Shown: in pieces, positions 1 to 6,336 of the stretch
Layout of the letters: each line of letters starts with the position of its first letter
How positions within the stretch are numbered: position 1 is the stretch's first letter
IMG/VR virus record: IMGVR_UViG_3300030329_004544
Coordinates: 1 to 44,932 of that record
Length of the DNA stretch: 44,932 bases
Source of the DNA: a virus
Reading direction: 5' to 3' (one strand)
Notes under the pieces: model-generated
What the model saw: only the letters and a program-made list of their open reading frames with translations
Database searches by the model: none
Told to the model about the DNA's origin: nothing
Made by a program: the position numbers and the translations under genes

Positions 1-200
1 CCCCCTTTTCCCCACTTTATCTTCAACAAATTCACATCCAAAATATACCTAGACAGACAGTAGTAATAGAGAGAAAGAATAAAAGTATTACTTATTGTCA
101 TATATTACGGGTCTGCGCGATTTATATTTATTAAAATATATTTAATTATTTTATTCTATTTATATAAGCAGCAGCATTAATGAGTCTATAATATATTAGA

Positions 201-214
201 GTGTATTTATTTAT
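201..214 (+). promoter_or_regulatory. GTGTATT candidate phage promoter motif
   Basis: GTGTATTTATTTAT directly precedes the ATG at 215. It matches the motif found upstream of late genes on the right side of the window, and is the only left-side copy joined to a gene. Confidence 0.4.
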
Positions 215-466
215 ATGGCTAATCACCATAAAATTAAAGTAATAGATAAAAAATTAGGTCGTCAAAAGGCAGTAGGACAGGCATATACAGATGCTAGAGT
301 AATTGAGGTAGACCCAAGACAAAGAAGTAAAAATTATTTAGATACTTTAATACATGAGATGCTTCATGTTTATAATCCAGAGTGGTCTGAAACTAAAGTC
401 AGTAAAACTGCAAATGAAATGACAGACATAATTTGGTCAAAAAATTATAGAAGAATCAAAAGATAA
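215..466 (+). CDS. small HExxH putative metallopeptidase-like protein
   Basis: This 83-residue protein carries His47-Glu48-Met-Leu-His51 within LIHEMLHVYNPEW. That is a zinc-binding HExxH motif of the kind seen in SprT-like and ImmA-like minimal metallopeptidases, and acidic residues follow at 56 and 59 that could supply the third ligand. The N-terminal part is basic. It is much shorter than a full SprT domain, so it may be a minimal or degenerate enzyme. The start is the first ATG, 14 nt after a GTGTATT motif at 201 that recurs upstream of late genes. No neighbour suggests a substrate, so the function is inferred only from the motif. Confidence 0.7.
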   Translation: MANHHKIKVIDKKLGRQKAVGQAYTDARVIEVDPRQRSKNYLDTLIHEMLHVYNPEWSETKVSKTANEMTDIIWSKNYRRIKR

Positions 467-504
467 TAGCGGCCAATTTTAATTATTTTATTTATTAAAT
501 TAAC

Positions 505-624
505 TTCGAACAGTCTGACCGCGAAATATAGCAGTTAGGTTCGACTAGTGTGATGGCGAAATATAGCAAAAATGAAAATGACTTCGAACATTTTGACTTC
601 GAAATATAGGGCGGCGAAATATAG
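505..624 (+). repeat. three 27-bp repeats plus a partial copy (iteron-like)
   Basis: Three 27-bp copies (505-531, 540-566, 583-609) share TTCGA at the left, TGA in the middle and CGAAATATAG at the right. A fourth partial copy (CGAAATATAG) is at 615-624. Start-to-start spacing is 35 and 43 bp. In copy 3 the ends form an inverted pair TTCGAA...TTCGAA. The stretch 467-810 holds no gene; besides these repeats it has a weak GAGA...TCTC inverted repeat at 674-686 and very AT-rich sequence. The repeats could be protein-binding iterons or operators. Confidence 0.7.
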
Positions 625-798
625 CCCCATCTCCAGCCGGATGTCAAGCAAAAAGTGCCGCCGACCCGTCCTTGAGAATGAGTCTCATTTGCAATTTTAT
701 CCTAATTATTTTGATTTTTAGGCGCATTTTAATAATTTTAATAATTTTAATTAACATATAGCTTTTTTTAGCTTGATTTAATACTGGAAATAGAGGAA

Positions 799-804
799 TA
801 TATT
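799..804 (+). promoter_or_regulatory. -10 element for 811 gene
   Basis: TATATT ends exactly 6 nt before the ATG at 811, the leaderless spacing seen elsewhere. The -35 is poor: TTGATT lies at 773 with a 20-bp spacer. Confidence 0.4.
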
Positions 805-810
805 AATACT

Positions 811-1074
811 ATGACTACCCCCAAGAAAGAAAAGCCAAGAAAGAAGAAGAAAAAGGTAAATGAAGAGCAATTACACGCCGCCCGCCTCTATAAGAAGGCA
901 TGGGATAAGCTATTTGCGCAGCGACCGCCTTTTGCCCAACAAGAGATTATTGATGACCCGCAAGGTCGCCGCTCATCCGAACTCGCCCACGAAGTAAGTA
1001 AGTTAGTTGAGGCATGGATATATGAAGAAGAGCATGGGAGCTTTAATGATAGTGATAATGATTGGAAAGATTAA
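811..1074 (+). CDS. small basic-N-terminus hypothetical protein
   Basis: I do not recognise this 87-residue protein. Residues 4-16 are a lysine/arginine-rich tail (PKKEKPRKKKKK), followed by a helical-looking segment and an acidic C terminus (FNDSDNDWKD). The polarised charge suggests a nucleic-acid-associated or adaptor protein, but no motif proves it. The first ATG follows a -10-like TATATT by 6 nt and has no nearby Shine-Dalgarno sequence, so a leaderless start is likely. It is the first of a run of small same-strand genes leading to the RuvB-like ATPase. Confidence 0.7.
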   Translation: MTTPKKEKPRKKKKKVNEEQLHAARLYKKAWDKLFAQRPPFAQQEIIDDPQGRRSSELAHEVSKLVEAWIYEEEHGSFNDSDNDWKD

Positions 1075-1102
1075 TTAATTTAATTTTATTCATTTTATTT
1101 AC

Positions 1103-1131
1103 TTGACCTTACTCTGGAAACCCTTTATACT
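1103..1131 (+). promoter_or_regulatory. leaderless sigma-70 promoter for 1138 gene
   Basis: TTGACC (1103-1108), 17-bp spacer, TATACT (1126-1131), then 6 nt to the ATG. Transcription is predicted to begin on the start codon. Confidence 0.8.
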
Positions 1132-1137
1132 GGTCTT

Positions 1138-1431
1138 ATGAGTGAACGAAAGAAGAAGCGTAAGTCAGGTGCAGGGCGTAAGAAAGGAAGCGTTAGCTTC
1201 TGCATGGTTCCCCTCACGGAATTAACTGCCAAGTTGCCTAGTGGTGCTATTATCGTAGTGAGTAGGAAGTTCTGCGAATCTATGGGCATCGAAGGGCAAC
1301 CTGTTGTATCGACCCCAACGATGATGATGCCCCTTGCTACTGCTGCCAAGGCTAATGCCGTACAGGTTACTGACTTGAATGAAAGTAACAAAGAAGAACC
1401 CGCGCCAGACTTTAGCGTTGACAACTGGTAG
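1138..1431 (+). CDS. hypothetical protein with basic GRKKG N-terminus
   Basis: A 97-residue protein of unknown family. The first 20 residues are strongly basic (RKKKRKSGAGRKKGS, reminiscent of an AT-hook or DNA-contacting tail), the middle is hydrophobic and probably beta-rich (AIIVVSRKF), and the tail is acidic. The promoter ends 6 nt before the ATG. The promoter for the next gene (TTGACA at 1418) is embedded in this gene's last codons, so the two are adjacent but independently transcribed. Confidence 0.7.
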   Translation: MSERKKKRKSGAGRKKGSVSFCMVPLTELTAKLPSGAIIVVSRKFCESMGIEGQPVVSTPTMMMPLATAAKANAVQVTDLNESNKEEPAPDFSVDNW

Positions 1432-1446
1432 GATAACCCTTATACT
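1418..1446 (+). promoter_or_regulatory. consensus sigma-70 promoter for RuvB-like gene
   Basis: Perfect TTGACA (1418-1423), 17-bp spacer, TATACT (1441-1446), 8 nt to the ATG at 1455. The -35 lies inside the preceding coding sequence. Confidence 0.85.
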
Positions 1447-1454
1447 TGAGAACG

Positions 1455-2429
1455 ATGACTGATACCTACTTCCCAGACATAATCGGACAAAACCGTGTTA
1501 AGAAAGCGTTAGGCTTTTATATTGACGGTTTCCAAGAAACCAACTGCATCCCGCATTTGATGTTTACTGCTCCTCGCGGGTGCGGTAAAACGACGATGGC
1601 GACTGCGATGGCAAAGAACCTTATCGGGCCTGACGGTACGATTAAGCCTCTTATTACTATCAACTGTTCCACCATTAAGAGTCTCAAACAGTTCTTCAAC
1701 ATGATTGTGATTCCGCACATGGTCGAGCGTGACGCTACCGTGCTGTTCGATGAGTGTTCCGAATTGCCCAAGGATGTGACGATGGCACTGTTGACCATCA
1801 CCAATCCCAATCCAGAGAACATGAACGAGTTCTCCTATGAGGATTACAACGTAGTATTCGATTTTCGGCGTTTGAGCTTTATGTTCGCCACTACCGAAGG
1901 TCAGTCCATCTTCCATGCACTCATGGACAGAATGGAACGCATCGACTTGGAAGAATATAAGTTGGATGAGCTTGGCAAGATTGTCCTACTTGGCCTAGAT
2001 GGTTACACTGTCGATGAAAAGACGTTAGAGAGCATCTCAAGCGTTCTACGGGGCAACGCAAGAGCGGGTCAGAAGATGGCGATGAAGATGAAGTTGCATC
2101 TCGATGCCCAAGGTAAGACCCATTTTGATAACGAGGATTGGAAGTCTCTTATGGACAAGCTCGGCATCCTGCCGCTTGGCATCTCCGTCCAAGAACTTAA
2201 CCTCATGCGTTACATGGCTCGCAAGAAGGCTACACGCCTCACCGAGCTTGCCGCTATCACTGGACTCTCCAAGGGAGCAATCCAGAAGGACTACGAGTTG
2301 TACCTGTCCAAGATGGGTCTGATGGAGATTCAGCCAGAGGGACGCTCACTAACCACTAAAGGATTGGAGTATCTTAATGAGCTTGATGGAGTTAAAAAGC
2401 ACAAGTCTAACAAGACTAGTAAAAAATAA
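1455..2429 (+). CDS. RuvB-like AAA+ ATPase (Holliday-junction helicase-like)
   Basis: This 324-residue AAA+ protein has a Walker A loop (APRGCGKTT, residues 39-47), a Walker B (VLFDE, 96-100) and a sensor/arginine-finger-like stretch (FMFATTEG ... MDRMER). A C-terminal winged-helix-like region ends in GRSLTTKGLEYL, the arrangement of RuvB. RuvB drives Holliday-junction branch migration as a hexameric ring, usually with RuvA; no RuvA is visible here. A TTG at 1446 would extend the frame by three codons but overlaps the -10 box, so I prefer the ATG at 1455. A clamp-loader-like AAA+ role is the main alternative. Confidence 0.8.
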   Translation: MTDTYFPDIIGQNRVKKALGFYIDGFQETNCIPHLMFTAPRGCGKTTMATAMAKNLIGPDGTIKPLITINCSTIKSLKQFFNMIVIPHMVERDATVLFDECSELPKDVTMALLTITNPNPENMNEFSYEDYNVVFDFRRLSFMFATTEGQSIFHALMDRMERIDLEEYKLDELGKIVLLGLDGYTVDEKTLESISSVLRGNARAGQKMAMKMKLHLDAQGKTHFDNEDWKSLMDKLGILPLGISVQELNLMRYMARKKATRLTELAAITGLSKGAIQKDYELYLSKMGLMEIQPEGRSLTTKGLEYLNELDGVKKHKSNKTSKK

Positions 2430-2457
2430 ATATAAGATAGATGATGAGCCAATCCAG

Positions 2458-2679
2458 ATGTCCGATTACGAATGGCGCGGCACATTAAATGATAGTGAAT
2501 TATTCTTAATTATTAAATATAACCTTGGAGCTTGGAAAGTAAAATATGCTGAAACAGAATATGACCTAAATAATGTAGATTATATATATGTGGCTCAAGA
2601 AATAAGTCCGATGAAATACATAGTAAATAAAGATAAGATAGAAATAAATAACTTAATAACATTTTTAGGATGGAAATAA
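2458..2679 (+). CDS. small hypothetical protein
   Basis: A 73-residue ORF of unknown function containing MSDYEWRGTLND and a beta-like centre (LFLIIKYNLGAWKVKYAETEYDL). The start is uncertain: the ATG at 2458 has no good ribosome site, and the frame stays open back to an ATG at 2377 that overlaps the end of the RuvB-like gene. The composition becomes markedly AT-rich compared with the gene upstream. Confidence 0.5.
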   Translation: MSDYEWRGTLNDSELFLIIKYNLGAWKVKYAETEYDLNNVDYIYVAQEISPMKYIVNKDKIEINNLITFLGWK

Positions 2680-2691
2680 ATAAAAATAAAC

Positions 2692-2720
2692 TTGAATTTA
2701 GTCAGGAAGTAGGCTAATAT
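2692..2720 (+). promoter_or_regulatory. sigma-70 promoter of small RNA
   Basis: TTGAAT (2692-2697), 17-bp spacer, TAATAT (2715-2720). The predicted start is near 2727, immediately before a 7-bp hairpin; no ORF follows. Confidence 0.6.
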
Positions 2721-2726
2721 ATAAAT

Positions 2727-2800
2727 AGTGGGTGCAACGCCCACGGTTCGTTCATCATCATCGAATCCTCCTCGTGTAAAAGCGGGGGGGATTTTTTTTG
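2727..2800 (+). ncRNA. candidate phage small RNA with own promoter and terminator
   Basis: A transcript of about 75 nt is predicted between a sigma-70 promoter and an intrinsic terminator, with no reading frame inside. Its 5' hairpin pairs 2728-2734 with 2738-2744 (7 bp, three-base loop CAA). A second hairpin pairs 2745-2750 (GGTTCG) with 2762-2768. The terminator stem pairs 2765-2774 with 2783-2792 (10 bp including two G-U pairs), followed by eight T. The second hairpin and the terminator share bases 2765-2768 and so exclude one another, as in an attenuator. The nearest downstream gene is more than 360 bp away, so an independent sRNA is the simpler reading. Confidence 0.6.
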
Positions 2801-2816
2801 TATTTACTTTAAAACA

Positions 2817-3021
2817 GTGTAATAATAAATAAGACCTTGCTAAATATAAATAAGGCAAGCTCAAACAGGTTATGTTCAAATAAGCCTCAAAGAATAGGCT
2901 CGTTAAATATGAGTCCGAAATAAGGCGAAGAAGGATAGGCCTAATAAAGTAAGGTTTATGTTATTGAGACAGATTCTCAATAGGGCTACTATACCCAAAT
3001 GAGACAGGTTCTCAAAAGATG
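2817..3021 (+). other. structured intergenic region with serial short hairpins
   Basis: No gene lies between 2680 and 3161. After the small RNA, a GTGTAAT motif (2817-2823) is followed by a chain of short inverted repeats: CTTGC/GCAAG (2836-2840 with 2855-2859), AGCCT/AGGCT (2883-2887 with 2896-2900), ATTGAGA/TCTCAAT (2963-2969 with 2975-2981) and GAG...CTC around 3001-3013. AATAAG and AATAGG words recur. This could be a structured transcript or a replication/packaging site; the sequence alone does not decide. Confidence 0.4.
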
Positions 3022-3030
3022 AAATTAGCC

Positions 3031-3039
3031 TGTGAATAA
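3031..3039 (-). other. DnaA-box-like site
   Basis: TGTGAATAA, the complement of TTATTCACA, matching the DnaA consensus TTATNCACA. A T-run follows. Confidence 0.5.
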
Positions 3040-3054
3040 CTTTTTGAATTTTAT

Positions 3055-3091
3055 GCTTGACACCGCCGGGACCGGTCCCGCGACGTCAAGC
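3055..3091 (+). repeat. composite palindrome E1 (GGGACCGGTCCC core)
   Basis: GCTTGACA ... GGGACCGGTCCC (3068-3079) ... GTCAAGC, followed by seven T. It could form a long stem-loop and act as a terminator on the plus strand. Confidence 0.75.
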
Positions 3092-3108
3092 TTTTTTTGT
3101 TGCGGGGT

Positions 3109-3117
3109 TGTGTATAA
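3109..3117 (-). other. DnaA-box-like site
   Basis: TGTGTATAA, the complement of TTATACACA, between palindrome E1 and the promoter of the 3162 gene. Confidence 0.45.
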
Positions 3118-3125
3118 GTTTGTTG

Positions 3126-3154
3126 TTGACATAGAAACGGAAGTGTAGTAGACT
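3126..3154 (+). promoter_or_regulatory. sigma-70 promoter for 3162 gene pair
   Basis: TTGACA (3126-3131), 17-bp spacer, TAGACT (3149-3154), 7 nt to ATGATG at 3162. Confidence 0.8.
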
Positions 3155-3161
3155 GGTATAC

Positions 3162-3365
3162 ATGATGAACGAACTAGATCAACTCAAAGAAGAAGTGGCC
3201 ATGGATTCCTTTGGTCGTAGTCGTCAGCTGGCCTTGGCAGCCGGACAGTGTGTCAAGTGCGGCACTTACGATCTCAACTTCCGCGACGAACCATCTATGC
3301 GTGAGTACAAACTCACCGTATGGTGTCAGTCGTGCCAAGACGAATTCTTCGGAGTGGAGGAATAA
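3162..3365 (+). CDS. small zinc-ribbon-like protein
   Basis: A 67-residue protein with two Cys-x2-Cys knuckles (CVKC near residue 30 and CQSC near residue 55), the pattern of a four-cysteine zinc ribbon. The N terminus is helical and acidic. The gene begins ATGATG and is preceded by a promoter only 7 nt away, so the mRNA is predicted to be leaderless. Its stop codon overlaps the start of the next gene (TAATG) and its last codons supply that gene's ribosome-binding site, so the pair is translationally coupled. The function is unknown; DNA or protein binding is an inference from the zinc ribbon. Confidence 0.75.
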   Translation: MMNELDQLKEEVAMDSFGRSRQLALAAGQCVKCGTYDLNFRDEPSMREYKLTVWCQSCQDEFFGVEE

Positions 3366-3868
3366 TGAACGCTAGCATTTTTAAACGCGAGGTATACCGT
3401 AACTTGCATTTCAGGGACGAGACCGTCTATTCCGTACGTAAGGACGGCCTTGTGGAGGGGCATGCCCTGATGGTTATCCTTGATGGCAGTACTGCTAAGC
3501 CAGTCAAACTTGCGGTCGGCCCTAAGGGTAACGAGCGCGTACGTGAAGAGCAGCGCAAGAACGTGCACGCTGTAGTGCGCGGGCATATGGTCAACGCCGT
3601 GTGGTATTATAATGACATGGATGCATTCGAACTGGGCCACGCAAAGGACGCCTGCAGAGACTGGCAAGAACATTACATGGAAGAGCGCGAGGGATATCGA
3701 TGGCTTGAGCTTGTATACAATCCCTACAAGTACAAAACGTTCATGACTCGTGACACAGATCCTTTTAAAGGTCCTGAAGACGTGTACGAGCCAATCCTTA
3801 CTGCACGCCAAGTGATCATCGGCCCCAAGTGCTGGGCGCAGGTTCCAGTCAATCAGGAAGTCAATTAA
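3365..3868 (+). CDS. hypothetical protein, coupled to zinc-ribbon gene
   Basis: A 167-residue protein I do not recognise. It has a beta-rich N-terminal half and aromatic stretches (VWYYNDMDAF, YRWLELVYNPYKYKTF). The start is the ATG at 3365 because GGAGG lies 4 nt upstream and the ATG overlaps the previous stop. The longer reading frame from 3320 would begin inside the zinc-ribbon gene. This gene uses a clear Shine-Dalgarno site, unlike its promoter-proximal partner, which fits its position as second cistron. A strong terminator follows. Confidence 0.75.
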   Translation: MNASIFKREVYRNLHFRDETVYSVRKDGLVEGHALMVILDGSTAKPVKLAVGPKGNERVREEQRKNVHAVVRGHMVNAVWYYNDMDAFELGHAKDACRDWQEHYMEEREGYRWLELVYNPYKYKTFMTRDTDPFKGPEDVYEPILTARQVIIGPKCWAQVPVNQEVN

Positions 3869-3882
3869 TATTTACGTCCATC

Positions 3883-3934
3883 AGGCGGGCCCGGGGTTTT
3901 TATGTGTTTGACCCGGGTCCGCCTCCTTTTTTTT
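3883..3934 (+). terminator. intrinsic terminator
   Basis: A 13-bp stem (3883-3895 with 3912-3924, one G-U pair) is followed by a run of T at 3926-3934. It ends the 3162-3868 operon. The gap 3869-4245 holds this terminator, palindrome E2, a DnaA-box-like site and the next promoter, but no gene. Confidence 0.9.
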
Positions 3935-3972
3935 GCTTGACACGTCGGGACCGGTCCCGCGACCTGTCAAGC
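3935..3972 (+). repeat. composite palindrome E2
   Basis: GCTTGACA ... GGGACCGGTCCC (3947-3958) ... TGTCAAGC, then seven T. It lies directly behind the terminator. Confidence 0.8.
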
Positions 3973-3977
3973 TTTTT

Positions 3978-3986
3978 TTATTCACA
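3978..3986 (+). other. DnaA-box-like site
   Basis: TTATTCACA, followed after three bases by TGTGAA in the opposite orientation. Confidence 0.5.
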
Positions 3987-4171
3987 GCCTGTGAAGATTT
4001 CGTATTTTGGCCGAATTTCTCACCGGAGAAAACACCCCTTTTTACGAAACTTGCCGATCACTTTTTGCGTTTTTTGGTTGGCAAATGGATTTGTCGCTCA
4101 GAAATGAGCGGCTAATTAACGGCAACAATTAGGGGATAAAAAAAAGATGCTTGTGACGTGCATTTTATGCT

Positions 4172-4200
4172 TGCAAGTGATTTGGATGTATGAGATAATG
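4172..4200 (+). promoter_or_regulatory. sigma-70 promoter for DUF932-like gene
   Basis: TTGCAA (4172-4177), 17-bp spacer, GATAAT (4195-4200). The predicted start near 4207 gives a leader of about 40 nt, unlike the leaderless cassettes. Confidence 0.65.
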
Positions 4201-4245
4201 GTTTTAGTCGATTGAGACATAACATCTAACGAAAGAGAACGAACT

Positions 4246-5181
4246 ATGCCTATTACCGCAAAACAAAGCAAAAACAAAGACTGGGATTTCACCGTAGCGC
4301 AGGAGGAGCTTTTCCTGCCTGACGGCAAAAAGTCCGGTTTCTTCGCATCCCGCCGCCTCGACAACAACGAGGTGCTGGGCTGTCACACTAGCCGCTACGG
4401 CATCGTCCAGAACGGCGACCTCATCGAGAAAGCAGAAAGTGCTTTCGCTCGCAAGGGTCTTGGCGACTACGAGCGCAACATCTATGTGACTGACGGCGGA
4501 GCCAAGCTGCGCGTCAATTACGATTTCCAAGGCCACGATATTGAAGTGCCAGAAGTGGGTGACAAGATGGGCTTTCGCCTGACCTTGCAAAACTCGTTTG
4601 ACCGCTCCTTGCGCGTGTCCTTTGCGCTCGGTATGCTTCGCCTTGTTTGCACCAACGGTATGCAGACGCTTGAGAAAGAACTGGATATGCTCAAGAAGCA
4701 CTCCAAGAAGTTCGACCTCAACGCCTTGCTAACCGATGACGCCATCGACAAGGCACTCGCCTCGTTCACCAAAACGGGCAACACCTACGCCGCGCTGGCT
4801 CGCGTTGGCATTACTCAGGAGCAAGGCATCTTTGCCCTGCAAAACCAAGCCAACACTGGTTTGATTTCTGACAAGGTGCGCGAGGGTATCGCAAGCGTGT
4901 GGAACAACCCACGCGAGGATGGTGCTGACGGTTCGGTTGGTGATGACCGCAACCTTTACCAACTCTACAACGCTGCCACGCAGTACCTCACCAGTGACAA
5001 CTTGGTTGACAAGAAAACTGGCGATGCGGTCGGCACGTTTGAGTCCACTCGCTTCGAGTACGCGAACCGTGTTAGCTCGCAACTGCTCAAGCGGTTCAAC
5101 CTCGCCAGCGATAACCCCAAGCGGTTTGACAAGCTGGTTGCGGTTGCCAAGGCTGACGGCGTAAAGGTCGAGAACAACTAG
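4246..5181 (+). CDS. DUF932 phage/plasmid-like protein
   Basis: This 311-residue protein resembles the DUF932 family, a phage/plasmid-like group of unknown biochemical role. Features include an early RYGIVQN motif, a glycine-rich GGAKLRVNYDF strand, QNSFDRSLRVSF and the conserved RLVCTNGM segment. No enzymatic residues can be assigned. It is monocistronic, with its own promoter and a strong terminator. The coding sequence is clearly more GC-rich than the structural genes on the right. Wide distribution of the family on phages and plasmids suggests an early or accessory role, but this is inference. Confidence 0.75.
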   Translation: MPITAKQSKNKDWDFTVAQEELFLPDGKKSGFFASRRLDNNEVLGCHTSRYGIVQNGDLIEKAESAFARKGLGDYERNIYVTDGGAKLRVNYDFQGHDIEVPEVGDKMGFRLTLQNSFDRSLRVSFALGMLRLVCTNGMQTLEKELDMLKKHSKKFDLNALLTDDAIDKALASFTKTGNTYAALARVGITQEQGIFALQNQANTGLISDKVREGIASVWNNPREDGADGSVGDDRNLYQLYNAATQYLTSDNLVDKKTGDAVGTFESTRFEYANRVSSQLLKRFNLASDNPKRFDKLVAVAKADGVKVENN

Positions 5182-5199
5182 GCCAAACCTACAAACACC

Positions 5200-5226
5200 C
5201 CCCGCCTTCGGGCGGGGATTTTTTTT
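5200..5226 (+). terminator. intrinsic terminator with TTCG loop
   Basis: CCCCGCC-TTCG-GGCGGGG (5200-5217) followed by eight T. It ends the DUF932-like transcription unit. Confidence 0.95.
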
Positions 5227-5245
5227 GCTATTGGGGAAACTTTTT

Positions 5246-5283
5246 GCTTGACACCCGCGGGACCGGTCCCGCCCTTGTCAAGC
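5246..5283 (+). repeat. composite palindrome E3
   Basis: GCTTGACA ... GGGACCGGTCCC (5259-5270) ... TGTCAAGC. There is no T-run behind it, so it does not look like a simple terminator. Confidence 0.75.
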
Positions 5284-5315
5284 CTAAACTTAATTAAAAA
5301 AAAGTAAAAAAAGAC

Positions 5316-5344
5316 TTGCACTGAAATCGGATGTACGGTATACT
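5316..5344 (+). promoter_or_regulatory. sigma-70 promoter of candidate structured RNA
   Basis: TTGCAC (5316-5321), 17-bp spacer, TATACT (5339-5344) behind an A-rich tract. The predicted start is near 5351. Confidence 0.75.
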
Positions 5345-5350
5345 ATTAAA

Positions 5351-5720
5351 ACAGTGAGGGTAACACCTCCACGATCTTTGAGACAATTTTAGCATAGGTG
5401 AAGTAACAAACGACCGTTAAGAGGTAGCGGCCTATGCGACAATTTGAGGACGGCGACGGCTGACCTCAAGGGAATGGCTGAACAACCCTCCATCATAAGG
5501 GGTAAGGCACAGGGGCGCGCGTTAGAGTGCAATCGTATGAGGCGTGTGTTTCTGGTAGACTGGTAAACTTGAACTGTATTGTGTACTGGTCTTGATGGTA
5601 ATGCAGCAATCCATCTTCCCACTAACTTTGATTTTTGCTGGTACTTCCAGTATTGAAATCCTGCGGTTGCTAAACGCATTAAAGAGAGAGAAAGCAACAA
5701 CGCCTAATCCGCCGCTTGAT
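5351..5720 (+). ncRNA. candidate long structured non-coding RNA
   Basis: About 450 bp between a good promoter and the next gene have no convincing plus-strand reading frame but many complementary segments: GAGG/CCTC (5356 and 5366), GCATAGG/CCTATGC (5392-5398 with 5431-5437), TGAGG/CCTCA (5445-5449 with 5464-5468), AGGG/CCCT (5469 and 5486), CTGG/CCAG near 5638-5650, and GTTGCT/AGCAAC around 5666-5698. GACAATTT occurs on both sides of the 7-bp stem. I could not match it to tmRNA, RNase P RNA or a group I intron. The 3' end is not clear; a T-rich tract begins near 5719. Confidence 0.45.
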
Positions 5721-5736
5721 TTTATTAATTTTTATG

Positions 5737-5765
5737 TTGACTACGAATTGGATATCTAGTAACAT
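5737..5765 (+). promoter_or_regulatory. sigma-70-like promoter for 5804 gene
   Basis: TTGACT (5737-5742), 17-bp spacer, TAACAT (5760-5765). It implies a leader of about 32 nt before the ATG at 5804. Confidence 0.55.
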
Positions 5766-5803
5766 AGAAACAGTGCGAGACAAAAACCTAAACTAAAAAA
5801 CTG

Positions 5804-6271
5804 ATGAACAATAACCTATCTTATACTAACTACATCACTGGCACAGAACTTGAGAACGGAAAGATTCTCCTGTATGCTGGTAAAACCCGCAACGGAGTTG
5901 ATTACCGCAAAAAGGGTAAAATGGCTTGCGGATTCATCGCTGGCGTTGGCCTAGATGGTCGTCTGTTTGACACCGTCCATTCCAACCCCAACACCAAAAA
6001 CGATAAGCTCACCGAGCAGCGTCACATTAACACGATTCGTGCCGTGGCGAAATTGCTCCCTGACGTTATCGTTGCTGGTAACGTGTACGATGATGGCTTT
6101 TACGGGGGAACCGTTTCGTCCATCAGTCCTAGCGTCTACGACAAAGTCGTAAGCTGGGTGCAGGGTACGCGCACCATGACAGAAAAACGCATGGTGGCGA
6201 ACAAGCGGAAGCTGGCTCGAAAGCTCGCTCAAGTGAAGCGAGCTAGGGAAGCAAACAAGGCTAACGCTTAA
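5804..6271 (+). CDS. hypothetical protein with basic C-terminal helix
   Basis: A 155-residue protein of unknown family. The N-terminal two-thirds looks like a mixed alpha/beta domain (KILLYAGKTRNGVDYRKKG, VIVAGNVYDDGFYGG). The last 35 residues are a strongly basic, alanine-rich helix (KRMVANKRKLARKLAQVKRA) typical of a nucleic-acid-binding tail. It sits downstream of the long non-coding region, so that region could alternatively be its regulatory leader. A 9-bp hairpin follows the stop. Confidence 0.7.
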   Translation: MNNNLSYTNYITGTELENGKILLYAGKTRNGVDYRKKGKMACGFIAGVGLDGRLFDTVHSNPNTKNDKLTEQRHINTIRAVAKLLPDVIVAGNVYDDGFYGGTVSSISPSVYDKVVSWVQGTRTMTEKRMVANKRKLARKLAQVKRAREANKANA

Positions 6272-6278
6272 CCCTAAC

Positions 6279-6306
6279 GAGGGGAGGGAAACCTCCCCTC
6301 TTGACT
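6279..6306 (+). terminator. terminator hairpin overlapping next promoter
   Basis: GAGGGGAGG-GAAA-CCTCCCCTC (6279-6300). The bases directly after it are the TTGACT -35 of the next gene, so one junction both ends and begins transcription. The U-tract is short. Confidence 0.7.
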
Positions 6307-6329
6307 TTTAACCCGAAACCCCGTATAAT
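6301..6329 (+). promoter_or_regulatory. leaderless promoter for cell-wall hydrolase
   Basis: TTGACT (6301-6306), 17-bp spacer, perfect TATAAT (6324-6329), 7 nt to ATG at 6337. The TTTAACCC after the -35 recurs at 9563 and 11179. Confidence 0.85.
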
Positions 6330-6336
6330 TTTAGTC

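Noticed and set aside
505-624. CRISPR array
   Set aside because: Only three full repeats with 8- and 16-bp spacers and no cas genes.
2745-2768. tRNA T-arm-like GGTTCG...CGAATCC
   Set aside because: The loop is 11 nt and no acceptor, D or anticodon stem can be formed around it.
3829-4115. Two overlapping plus-strand ORFs after the 3365 gene
   Set aside because: They read through a terminator, palindrome E2 and T-runs; the translations are low-complexity artefacts of those elements.
4204-5177. Several minus-strand ORFs opposite the DUF932-like gene
   Set aside because: They are shadows caused by the GC-rich codon usage of the plus-strand gene.
5389-5700. 103-codon minus-strand ORF in the non-coding region
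   Set aside because: The translation is not protein-like (runs of Leu, Ser, Arg), there is no leftward promoter or ribosome site, and the plus strand has a strong promoter and many stems.
6301-6336. TTG start giving a 178-residue cell-wall hydrolase
   Set aside because: That TTG is the -35 hexamer, so it would not be transcribed, and the extra residues precede a normal signal peptide.
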